The translations under genes and the position numbers were made by a program. Shown piece after piece: positions 23,814 to 32,500 of a stretch of DNA of 64,000 nucleotides. This DNA is from Frateuria_A yonginensis (GTDB lineage Bacteria > Pseudomonadota > Gammaproteobacteria > Xanthomonadales > Rhodanobacteraceae). The DNA lies in assembly GCF_037137055.1 (NCBI RefSeq), contig NZ_JBBBNY010000002.1, forward strand, positions 310,001-374,000, in the 5' to 3' direction. The notes below the pieces were generated by a model that saw nothing but the letters and a program-made list of their open reading frames with translations, was not told the DNA's origin and ran no database searches. How positions within the stretch are numbered: position 1 is the first letter of the stretch; each line of letters begins with the position of its first letter.

Positions 23814-24504
23814 CGGCGGCGCCCGCGTCGTCGAGCAGGAAATCGGTGAACTGGAAGCGGCCGTCGCGCAACACCGATTCGCCCGGCCGCAGCGGCAGGT
23901 CGCGCGCGAACAGCGGACCGCCGAAGCTCAGGGTGTGGAACTCGCCGCGCTCGCCGCACGGATCGACGCCTGCCGGCAGCGCGTCGAGCAGCGCACCGTC
24001 GTAGGCGCGGCCGCAGAAGGCGGCATCCAGCTGCTGGGTGTCCACGCAACACAGCACCGCACGATGCCCTTCGCCGACGAAGCGGCGCGAGAGCGCAGCG
24101 GTGTCCTCGCCCCAGATCGGGAACACCGCGCGCCACTCGGCGCGACCGAGCTGGCGCACGCGGTAGTCGCGCACGTCCTGCAGGAACAGATCGCCGAAGG
24201 CGCAATGGCGGATGCGCGGCCAGCGCATGCGGGCCTCGGCCAGCGCCCGCGCGTGGGCGGCCTCGTAGGCCTCGTTGCTGCCCGGCCAGTCCATCTGCAC
24301 TTCCAGCAGCGGCAGGCCCAGCGCCACGGCCTGAGCGTGCAGGATGTCGCGGCGCACGCCGTGCATGGCGGTGCGTTGGTAGGTGCGGTTCACCGTGGTG
24401 AGCAGCGCGACCACCTGCCACTGCGGGTCGGCGCGCAACCGCTGCAAGGCCATCAGGCAGTCCTTGCCGCCGCTCCAGGCGAGGAGGATCGGGGTCGGGT
24501 TCAT
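23797..24504 (-). CDS. PP-loop ATPase, diphthine-ammonia ligase-like (DUF71)
   Basis: ATP-binding protein of 235 residues with the PP-loop SGGKD at 11-15 and family stretches VVALLTTVN, RTAMHGVR and HCAFGDLFLQDVRDYR. In eukaryotes and archaea the family (Dph6) amidates diphthine on EF-2. Bacteria lack diphthamide, so the substrate here is unknown; other links suggested for DUF71 proteins include cobalamin-related metabolism. Overlaps mug by 17 bases. A TAAAGT -10 element sits six bases before the ATG, again suggesting a leaderless mRNA. Confidence 0.9.
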   Translation of the reverse strand: MNPTPILLAWSGGKDCLMALQRLRADPQWQVVALLTTVNRTYQRTAMHGVRRDILHAQAVALGLPLLEVQMDWPGSNEAYEAAHARALAEARMRWPRIRHCAFGDLFLQDVRDYRVRQLGRAEWRAVFPIWGEDTAALSRRFVGEGHRAVLCCVDTQQLDAAFCGRAYDGALLDALPAGVDPCGERGEFHTLSFGGPLFARDLPLRPGESVLRDGRFQFTDFLLDDAGAAGGPGD

Positions 24505-24510
24505 CCGCCT

Positions 24511-24516
24511 ACTTTA
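24511..24516 (-). promoter_or_regulatory. -10 element six bases before the PP-loop ATPase start
   Basis: On the minus strand TAAAGT is followed by AGGCGG and the ATG, so the transcript would begin near the A of the start codon. AGGCGG touches the ATG and is too close to act as a ribosome site. The -35 region is poor. Inference. Confidence 0.35.
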
Positions 24517-24595
24517 CGCGATGGCCCGCGTCGGCTGTCGTCGCGGCGATGGCCTGCCCACGTCACGTGGACACCGGGCCCGGCAGGGTTGGCGA

Positions 24596-25684
24596 ATGAC
24601 CGACCAACTGCTCGAACTCTGGCACGACCAACCCTGGGTTCGCCTGGGGGTGACCGTGATCGTGGCGTTGCTGCTCGCGATCGTGCTCCACCGGCTTGCA
24701 CGTGCGTTGCTGTGGCGGCTCAGCGACGGTCACCCGATGGCGCGCGAGATGCTCCGGCGCGCGCGGGCGCCGATGGGCTGGCTGGTGCCGCTGCTGGTCC
24801 TCGCGGTCGCCGTGCGCGCGCGGCCCGAAGCCGCAGCGTTGCACCTGGCCGACACGCTGGGCCAGCTGCTGGCGATCCTGCTGGTCGCCGTGGCGACCTG
24901 GCTGGGCGTGCGCTGCATCGGCGCGGCCGAGGTGTTCTTCACGCACCGCTTCCCGGTGGACACCAAGGACAACCTGCAGGCGCGGCGGGTGCTCACCCAG
25001 GCGCGCGTGCTGGGCCGCACGGCGACGGTGCTGCTGATCCTGATCGGCCTGGCCGCGTGCCTGATGATGATCCCGGGCGTCCGCCAGATCGGTGCCAGCC
25101 TGCTCGCGTCGGCGGGCCTGGCCGGCCTGGCGGTGGGCCTGGCCGCCAAGCCGGTGCTGAGCAACCTGATCGCAGGCCTGCAGATCGCCATCACCCAGCC
25201 GATCCGCCTGGACGACGTGGTGATCATCGAGGGCGAATGGGGACGCATCGAAGAGATCACCGGCACCTACGTGGTGGTGCGCATCTGGGACGAGCGGCGG
25301 CTGGTGGTGCCGCTCAACTGGTTCATCGAGAACCCGTTCCAGAACTGGACGCGCACCAGCGCGCAACTGATCGGCACGGTCTTTCTGTGGGTCGACTACC
25401 GCGTGCCGCTGGAGCCCCTGCGCGAGGAGGTCAAGCGCCTGTGCAAGGAGGCGCTGCAGTGGGACGGCCGCGTCTGCGTGCTGCAGGTGACCGACGCCAA
25501 CGAGCGCGCGATCCAGCTGCGCGTGCTGGCCAGCGCCGCCGACTCGGGCAGCGCCTGGGATCTGCGCTGCCGCGTGCGCGAAGGGATGATCGCGTTCCTG
25601 CAGCGGCAGTACCCGGACAGCCTGCCGCGGCTGCGGACGGAGGTGGAGCAACGCCGCGACGCGCGCCTGCAACCCCCCGCCTGA
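24596..25684 (+). CDS. MscS-family mechanosensitive channel
   Basis: Inner-membrane channel that releases solutes under osmotic downshock. The ATG at 24596 gives 362 residues (MTDQLLELWHDQPWVRLGV). Several membrane helices fill about residues 15-170. The pore-lining helix and beta domain start with GLAGLAVGLAAKPVLSNLIAG and TQPIRLDDVVIIEGEWGRIEEI, the MscS signature. The YbiO/YnaI-like size suggests one of the paralogues rather than MscS itself. It is alone on its strand, with the two-component genes convergent downstream. Confidence 0.94.
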   Translation: MTDQLLELWHDQPWVRLGVTVIVALLLAIVLHRLARALLWRLSDGHPMAREMLRRARAPMGWLVPLLVLAVAVRARPEAAALHLADTLGQLLAILLVAVATWLGVRCIGAAEVFFTHRFPVDTKDNLQARRVLTQARVLGRTATVLLILIGLAACLMMIPGVRQIGASLLASAGLAGLAVGLAAKPVLSNLIAGLQIAITQPIRLDDVVIIEGEWGRIEEITGTYVVVRIWDERRLVVPLNWFIENPFQNWTRTSAQLIGTVFLWVDYRVPLEPLREEVKRLCKEALQWDGRVCVLQVTDANERAIQLRVLASAADSGSAWDLRCRVREGMIAFLQRQYPDSLPRLRTEVEQRRDARLQPPA

Positions 25685-25724
25685 CGCGGCGCGATCGTGG
25701 CGCCGGGCGCGCCGACGGCGACGA

Positions 25725-27077
25725 TCAGGCCGCGCTCCAGTGCAGGATCGCGTAGACCCGGCCCTCGCGCAGCTCGAAGCGCAGCGCCATGCCCAGTGCC
25801 TCGGCGGCGGCGTGGGCGAGGGCCAGGCCCAGGCCGGCATGGCTGGCATGGGAGGGCTGCTTGCGCCAGAACCGCTGGCCGAAGCGTGCCAGATCGGCGG
25901 GTTCCAGCTCCGGCGCAGCGTTGTCCACGGACAGTGCCTGTTCGTCCAGCGCGATCCGCACCGTGTCGCCGGCCGGCGCATAGGCGCAGGCGTTGCCCAG
26001 CAGGTTGCCGAGCACCACCTCCAGCAGTGCGGGATCGGTGTGCAGGCTCGCCGGTGGCGTACCGGTGACGGCCAGCCCGACCTCGCGCGATCGCGCGCAG
26101 GCCTGCTGGCGCTGGAACTGGCGTTCCAGCCACGGGCGCAGTTCCAGCGGCTGGCGCTGCGGCTGCTCCAGGCCGGACTGCAGGCGGGTGAGCAGCAGCA
26201 GCGCGGTCACCGTCGCTTCCAGCTCGGCGCCGATCTGGCCGATCTCGCCCAGGATCTGGCCCAGCTCGCGTCCGCTCGGGTAGCGTGACTCCACCTCGGC
26301 CAGCGCGCGCAGCTCGGCCAGGCGCGTGCGCGTCTCGTGCGCCAGGCCGCTGGCGAACTGGCGCTCGCGGGCCAGGCCTTCGTCCATCCGGGCGAGCACC
26401 TCGTTGAAGCGCGACACCAGCGGATCGAGCTCGCGCGTGCCGCTGGCCGGCAGGCGGCGGCCGGGCGCATGCGGGCCGACGTCCCGCATGCGTTCGACCA
26501 GCGCGCGCACCGGCCGCAGCCCACGCCGCACGATCAACGGTACCGCCACCAGCGCGACCAGCAACGCCAGCGCCGGGCCGAGACCGAGAATCCAGTCCAG
26601 CGTCGCCAGCAGGCGGTCGAAGGCGCGCCGGTCCTGCGCGAACAGCAGCGCGCAGCTGCGGGTCGGCGGCCCGCGGGTGGACGGCTCCTCGAAGGCGAAC
26701 ATCACCGTGCCCAGGCGCCCTCCGGCGTGCGCCAGGTTGGCGAACGTGGGTGTCGGGCCGGCCGCCCGGGGCCAGTCGTCGGGCACGACCGGCGGCGGCG
26801 GCGAGCTGCGCAAGGGCGGCAGGCCGACGCACTGCAGCTCGTACCAGGCATGGGCTTCGCCGGCGAGCAGGCCGGGCGGGAGATGGGATGCGCCTTCGGC
26901 CTGCTCGACCTCCACCACCGTGGTCAGCGCCTGCGCCTGCGCCAGCAGGCTGTCACGGAAGCGCGCTTCCATCGCCCGGTCGATCCGCCAGTCCATCGCC
27001 AGTGCGCCGCCGCCCAGCGCCAGCAGGCTGGTGACCACCAGCAGCACGGTGATGCGGGCGGAGAGCGAGGCGGGCAT
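25725..27077 (-). CDS. sensor histidine kinase
   Basis: Membrane sensor kinase of 450 residues, partner of the regulator just upstream. It has an N-terminal membrane helix (8-27) and a periplasmic sensor part of about 130 residues with two cysteines (C83, C142). A second membrane helix (165-184) and a HAMP-like linker follow. The H-box is QFASGLAHETRTRLAELRA with phospho-accepting His247. Further on are the N-box (LGNLLGNACAYAP) and the G2 motif HAGLGLALAHA. The G1 box reads SVDNAAPEL rather than DxGxG, a common weak form. The ATG shares one base with the regulator stop. The signal is unknown. Confidence 0.94.
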   Translation of the reverse strand: MPASLSARITVLLVVTSLLALGGGALAMDWRIDRAMEARFRDSLLAQAQALTTVVEVEQAEGASHLPPGLLAGEAHAWYELQCVGLPPLRSSPPPPVVPDDWPRAAGPTPTFANLAHAGGRLGTVMFAFEEPSTRGPPTRSCALLFAQDRRAFDRLLATLDWILGLGPALALLVALVAVPLIVRRGLRPVRALVERMRDVGPHAPGRRLPASGTRELDPLVSRFNEVLARMDEGLARERQFASGLAHETRTRLAELRALAEVESRYPSGRELGQILGEIGQIGAELEATVTALLLLTRLQSGLEQPQRQPLELRPWLERQFQRQQACARSREVGLAVTGTPPASLHTDPALLEVVLGNLLGNACAYAPAGDTVRIALDEQALSVDNAAPELEPADLARFGQRFWRKQPSHASHAGLGLALAHAAAEALGMALRFELREGRVYAILHWSAA

Positions 27078-27742
27078 CACGGGATGATGTAGCCGGCGCC
27101 GCGGCGGGTCTCGATCAGGCCGGCCAGCCCCGCCGCATCCAGCTTGCGGCGCAGCCCGAACACCAGCACCTCGACGCTACGGTCGGACACCTCGGTATCG
27201 CTGCCGGCGGTGCGCTCCAGGATTTCCTGTCGCGTGAAGGCGCGGCCGCGATGGCGCAACAGCAGCCCGAGTACGGCGAACTCGCGCGGGGTCAGCGGCA
27301 GCGGTCGGCCCTCGACGCTGGCGCGCTGGGCCAGCGGGTCCCAGGCCAGCGGCCCGTGGCGCAGGATCGCCGGTTGCGCCTGCAGCGGGCGGCGGGCGAG
27401 CGCGTGCAGCCGGGCAACGAGCTCGTCGAAGGAAAAGGGCTTGGTCAGGTAATCGTCGGCACCGGCGTTGAGCGCCTCGATGCGGTCTGCCACCTGGTCG
27501 CGCGCCGACAGGACCAGCACCCGCGGACGCCGTCCGCCCTCGGGCAGGGCATGCAGCACGCCCAGGCCGTCCAGCCGCGGCAGCATCAGGTCCAGCACCA
27601 CCAGGTCGTAGTCGTAGCCGGCCAGGAAGCCCTTCGCCTCGATCCCGTCCCCGGCGGCGTCCACGGTGAAGCCGGCACCGCGCAGGCCGTGCTGCAGGGT
27701 GCCGCGCAGCCGTTCGGAGTCTTCCACCAGCAGGAGTTTCAT
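27077..27742 (-). CDS. OmpR-family response regulator
   Basis: Two-component DNA-binding regulator of 221 residues. The receiver domain (1-115) has the acidic pair ED at 7-8, phospho-acceptor Asp51 in LVVLDLMLPRLDG and Lys101 in DDYLTKPFSF. The C-terminal winged helix (about 127-221) has PLTPREFAVLGLLLRHRG and the RRGAGYII end. Closest in style to the PhoP/QseB group. Probably controls its own operon. The genes it regulates cannot be told from the sequence. Confidence 0.96.
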   Translation of the reverse strand: MKLLLVEDSERLRGTLQHGLRGAGFTVDAAGDGIEAKGFLAGYDYDLVVLDLMLPRLDGLGVLHALPEGGRRPRVLVLSARDQVADRIEALNAGADDYLTKPFSFDELVARLHALARRPLQAQPAILRHGPLAWDPLAQRASVEGRPLPLTPREFAVLGLLLRHRGRAFTRQEILERTAGSDTEVSDRSVEVLVFGLRRKLDAAGLAGLIETRRGAGYIIP

Positions 27743-27852
27743 GCGGGATCCCTCGGCCGGGCAGGCGGGCCAGTCTAGCGGGTCGTCGGGCTTGCTTCAG
27801 CCCGTCGTGGCGCCGTGAACGCCTGGCTGCTTTCCGCCGCGTGCGCCACGCA

Positions 27853-27882
27853 TCGACAGTTTGCGCACCCAACCGCTATAAA
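27853..27882 (+). promoter_or_regulatory. promoter upstream of rng
   Basis: TCGACA (27853-27858), an 18-base spacer and TATAAA (27877-27882), each five of six to consensus. Transcription would start near 27889, leaving a leader of about 180 bases before the GTG of rng. The 326-base gap 27743-28068 otherwise holds only a small CGGGCT/AGCCCG hairpin near 27787-27804 and no gene. Confidence 0.6.
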
Positions 27883-28068
27883 GACAGGGATGCTTTGAAC
27901 GACTTCGCGCAGGCGGCATGGCCGTCACGCGTCACGCGCCCCGCACCGTTGCCTGTTCGTGGGGCTTCGGAGCGGCAAGGCGCCGCCCGCCTCGCCTGCG
28001 CCGCCGTCGCGCCGGCCGGCCGTGCGCGGATCGGAGTCCCGGAGCATCCCTGGCCAGCGGGGGTGGTT

Positions 28069-29550
28069 GTGAGCGAAGAGATCCTGATCAACGTGACGCC
28101 CCGCGAAACCCGGGTGGGCGTGGTCGAGAACGGCATGCTGCAGGAGGTGCACGTCGAACGCGCTTCCCGGCGCGGCTACGTCGGCAACGTCTACAAGGGG
28201 CGCGTGCAGCGGGTGATGCCCGGCATGCAGGCGGTGTTCGTGGAGATCGGGCTGGAGCGGGCAGCGTTCCTGCACGCCTCCGACATCGTGCGTCCGCCGC
28301 TGCCCGAAGGCGCGGAGCCGCACGGCAACGGGCACACGCCCTCGATCAGCGAGCTGGTGCACGAGGGCCAGGAGATCGTGGTGCAGGTGGTCAAGGATCC
28401 GATTGGCACCAAGGGCGCGCGGCTGTCCACCCACCTGTCGATCCCTTCTCGCTACCTGGTGCTGCTGCCGCACGCGCGCACGCTGGGCATCTCCGCGCGC
28501 ATCGAGGACGAGGCCGAGCGCGCCCGGCTGAAGGAGGTGCTCGGTTCGCTGATCGGCGACGAAGGAACGAACCGGCTCGGCTACATCGTGCGCACCAACG
28601 CCGAAGGCCAGTCGGCCGAATCGCTGGCCTTCGACGTGACCTACCTCAGCAAGGTCTGGCGGGTGGTGCAGGAGAACATCGCCAGGGCCAGGGTGGGCGA
28701 GCGCGTCTACGAGGAGCTCTCGCTGCCGCTGCGCAGTCTTCGCGACATGCTCACCGACGACATCGAGAAGGTGCGCGTGGACTCGCGCGAGACCTACGAA
28801 AAGGTCGTCAGGTTCGTGCACAAGTTCATGCCCAGCCTGGACGACCGCATCGAGCACTACGCCGGCGAGCGGCCGATCTTCGACCTCTACGGCGTGGAGG
28901 ACGAGATCCAGCGCGCGTTGAAGAAGGAGGTGCCGCTGAAGTCGGGCGGGTATCTCATCGTCGACCAGACCGAGGCGATGACCACCATCGACGTCAACAC
29001 CGGCGGCTACCTGGGCACGCGCAACCTGGAGGAGACGGTCTACCGCACCAACCTGGAGGCCGCGCAGGCGGCCGCGCGGCAGCTGCGGCTGCGCAACCTG
29101 GGCGGGATCATCATCATCGACTTCATCGACATGAACGACGAGGAGCACCGCCGCCAGGTGATCCGCATGCTCGAAAAGGGCCTGGCCCGCGACCACGCCA
29201 AGACCACGGTCTACCCGATGTCGGCGCTGGGTCTGGTCGAGATGACCCGCAAGCGCACCACCGAGAGTCTGGAACGCCAGCTGTGCGAGCCGTGCCCGGC
29301 CTGCGGCGGCCGCGGCACGATCAAGACCGCCGAGACGGTGACCTACGAGATTTTCCGCGAGATCACCCGCGCGGTGCGCCAGTTCAACGCCGAGAAGCTG
29401 CTGGTGATGGCCAGTCCCAAGGTGGTCTCGCGCATCCTGGAGGAGGAGTCCGCCGCGGTCGCCGAACTGGAGGAATTCATCTCCAAGAGCATACGCTTCC
29501 AGCCGGAAGAGCATTATTCGCAGGAACAATTCGATGTGGTCTTGCTGTAA
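28069..29550 (+). CDS. rng: ribonuclease G
   Basis: Endoribonuclease of the RNase E/G family that matures the 5' end of 16S rRNA and takes part in mRNA decay. I choose the GTG at 28069 (MSEEILINVTPRETRVGVVENG), giving 493 residues. A GTG two codons earlier is possible, and the frame is open to 27841 without family similarity. S1 domain around YVGNVYKGRVQRVMPGMQAVFVEIG; catalytic magnesium-binding region LIVDQTEAMTTIDVNTGG; zinc-link CPACGGRG. The leader of about 180 bases is long and could hold control by RNase itself, as for rne in E. coli (speculation). Confidence 0.95.
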   Translation: MSEEILINVTPRETRVGVVENGMLQEVHVERASRRGYVGNVYKGRVQRVMPGMQAVFVEIGLERAAFLHASDIVRPPLPEGAEPHGNGHTPSISELVHEGQEIVVQVVKDPIGTKGARLSTHLSIPSRYLVLLPHARTLGISARIEDEAERARLKEVLGSLIGDEGTNRLGYIVRTNAEGQSAESLAFDVTYLSKVWRVVQENIARARVGERVYEELSLPLRSLRDMLTDDIEKVRVDSRETYEKVVRFVHKFMPSLDDRIEHYAGERPIFDLYGVEDEIQRALKKEVPLKSGGYLIVDQTEAMTTIDVNTGGYLGTRNLEETVYRTNLEAAQAAARQLRLRNLGGIIIIDFIDMNDEEHRRQVIRMLEKGLARDHAKTTVYPMSALGLVEMTRKRTTESLERQLCEPCPACGGRGTIKTAETVTYEIFREITRAVRQFNAEKLLVMASPKVVSRILEEESAAVAELEEFISKSIRFQPEEHYSQEQFDVVLL

Positions 29551-29589
29551 GCGGCACGCCGCCTCGGGCACCGGCCGGGACGGCCTGCG

Positions 29590-32500
29590 TTGAACGCGCG
29601 CTGGCAACGGCGCCTGCACATGCTGACGCGCGCCCTGGGCTGGGGCGCCGGCGTCACGCTGGTCGCGCTGGCGGTGCTGGTGGCGCTGGCGCAACTGTTG
29701 TTGCCGCTGCTGGCGCGCCACCCGCAATGGGTCGCGGCGCAGCTGAGCGAGCGGCTGCAGCGTCCGGTCGCGTTCGCCTCGATGGAGGGGCGCTGGCAGG
29801 GATCAGGGCCGTTGTTCGTGATGCGGGACGTCGCGATCGGCCCAGGAGCGGCCGGCGGCGCCCCGCTGCGGCTGCCCGAGTCGGAGCTGAAGATCGACTT
29901 CGGCGGCTGGTTGCTGCCCTCACGCCATCTGCTGAACCTGCGTGCGCGCGGGCTCGAGCTGGACCTCGGTCACGACGCACAGGGCCGCTGGCACGTCAAC
30001 GGCATCGGCGCGCCCGGCGGCGCCGGGCGGCAGAACTTCTCGATGGGGCCGGTTTCGGTGGGGCTCTGGTTGCGCGACCTGCGGCTGGCGATCACCGACG
30101 AGGCGAGTGGCCGCCGCTACCTGCTGCTGGCCGACCAGTTGCGGCTCAGCCGGCAGGGCAGCCGCATCCGCTTCGGCGTCGCCATGCACCGGGAGGGCAC
30201 GCGTGGGCGCTGGCGCGGCGCCGGCAGCTTCCGCGAGGACGGCAGCGAGGGGCGCCTGTGGCTCGCCGGCGACCAGCTGGACCTGCGCACGCTGGCGGGG
30301 GACATCGCCGTGGATGGCTACGCGGCCACGAGCGGCAGCGGCAACCTGGCTGCCTGGCTGGACTGGCAGGAGGGCAAGGTGGTGCGCGCCACCTTGCGCC
30401 TCGACCTCACCGGCCTGGCGGTACAAGGGCCGGCCGGCGTCGCGCAGGTAGCCGCGCTGCGCGGCCTGGCCGGCGTGGTGCGGCAGGATGACGGCTACCT
30501 ACTGCGCTACGCCACCGACGGGGGCGGTGCGCTGGCGCTGGCGCTGCGCGGGTCCGGCGCCGACGCGCGGGCGGCGATGGTGGCGCGCGGCCTCGATCTG
30601 GCGCCGCTGCTGCCCTGGCTGGCCTTGAAGCGGGACCTGTCGCCCGCGCTGGGCGCGTGGCTGGGTGGCGGGCATCCGCACGCGATCGTGGAGCGCGCCG
30701 ACGTGCAGTGGTCGCGGGCCGGCGGGCTGGCCATGCTGGACGTTGCGTTCACCCATGCAGGCATCGACGCGATCGGCAAGCTCCCGGGCATCGACGCCCT
30801 GGCCGGCGAGCTGCGCGGCGACGCCGCGGGCTTCGCGCTGGAGCTGCCCGCGCAGGCCACCGTGCTCAGCCTGCCGCACAGCTTCCGCCGGCCGTTCGTG
30901 CTGTCGCGGCTGGCCGGCACCATTGCCGCCTGGCGCGAGGACGGCGCCTGGCATCTCGGCCTCGACCCGCTCGGCTTCGAGGGCGAGGGCTTCGGTGGCA
31001 GCGCGCGGGGCACGGTGGCGCTGCCTGACGACGGCGGCCGGCCGTTCCTCGACCTGTACGCGCACGTGGACCACGCGCAGGTGCCGGCGGCGAAGCTGTT
31101 CTGGCCGATCGATTCGATGTCGCCCCACGCGGTCGAGTGGCTGGACCGTGCGCTGGTGTCCGGGACCGTCGACGAAGGGTGGCTGGTGGTGCGCGGCAGC
31201 CTCGCCGACTGGCCGTTCCGCCACAACGAAGGCCGCTTCGAGGCGCGTGCCCGCATCAGCGGGCTCACCTTCGACTACGGCAAGGACTGGCCGCGCGCCG
31301 AGGGCCTGGCGGTGGACGCCAGCTTCGTCGACAACGGCATGCTGGCGCAGGCCACCGGCGGCAACTCGCTCGGCGTGAAGCTGGACCGTGCGGTCGCGCT
31401 GATCCCCGATTTCGCCGACACCACGCTCGATCTCAACGTCGATGGCAACGGCAGCGGCGCCAGCCTGCTGCAGTTCATCCGGCAGAGCCCGATCGCGCGC
31501 CGCCAGGCCGACACCCTCGCCAAGCTGCGCCTGGGGGGCAGCGGCACGTTCGCCTTCCACCTGTCGCTGCCGGTGAAGGACGTGGCGTCCCTGCGCCTGG
31601 ACGGCAGCGCGCAACTGAAGAAGGTCGACGCGAACGCGCCGGAATGGAAGCTGGCGCTCGACGGGCTCAGCGGCCCGGTGAGCTTCGATGCCGACGGCGT
31701 GCACGCCGGGCCGCTCGCCGGCAGCTTCCGGGGCCAGTCGTCCTCGCTGGATCTTCGCATCGCCGGCGCCACCGGCCAGCCGGACACCGTGCTGTCGGCC
31801 CGCCTGCAGGGCCGCTACGCGATCGGGGAACTGGTGCGCGACTACCCGCAGCTGGCCTGGCTCGGTGCGGCGTCCGAAGGACGCAGCGACTACATCTTCG
31901 GCTTCGACATCGCGCACGGCAGCGCCGACACGCTGGTACAGACCTTCAGTGCGGACAGCACGCTGGCCGGAACCGCGCTGAAGCTGCCGGTGCCGTTGGC
32001 CAAGCCGGCGGCCGCGCAGCTGCCGCTGCACCTGACCCTCGGCGTGCCGGTGGACGGCGCGGAGCTGCGGCTGGCCCTGGGCGACGTGCTGCGCGCGCGC
32101 TTCCGGCTGCCGGCCGGCGAGGCCCAGCCGCTGGCGGCGGCGATCGCCTTCGGCACCGGCATGCCCGATGCGCTGCCGGCCAAGGGGCTGCGGATCCGCG
32201 GCCACGCTGCGGCGCTCGACGTCTCCGGCTGGGTGCAGCATGCTGTCGCCGGCAGCGGCGAGGACGGCCCGGGGCTGGAGAGCATCGACGCCACCGCCGA
32301 CCGCGGGCTGGTATTCGAGCACGACTTTCCGGACATGCACATCCAGGCGGTGCCGGAGGCCGACGCGCTGGCCATCGACGTGGACAGCCCGGCGATGGCC
32401 GGCCACGTGAGCGTGCCCGCGACGGACCTGCGCAAGCGCGGCATCACCGCGCGCCTGCAGCGCCTGTACTGGCCGCAGACCGCCCCGGCGGCGGCCAGCA

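Noticed and set aside
27890..27898. Two-codon frame ATG-CTT-TGA just after the rng start site, as a possible upstream ORF
   Set aside because: Too short to mean anything without ribosome profiling; likely chance.
27918..30491. Plus-strand open frame of 857 codons across rng and yhdP
   Set aside because: Out-of-frame shadow of rng and yhdP, rich in R/G/A without family similarity.
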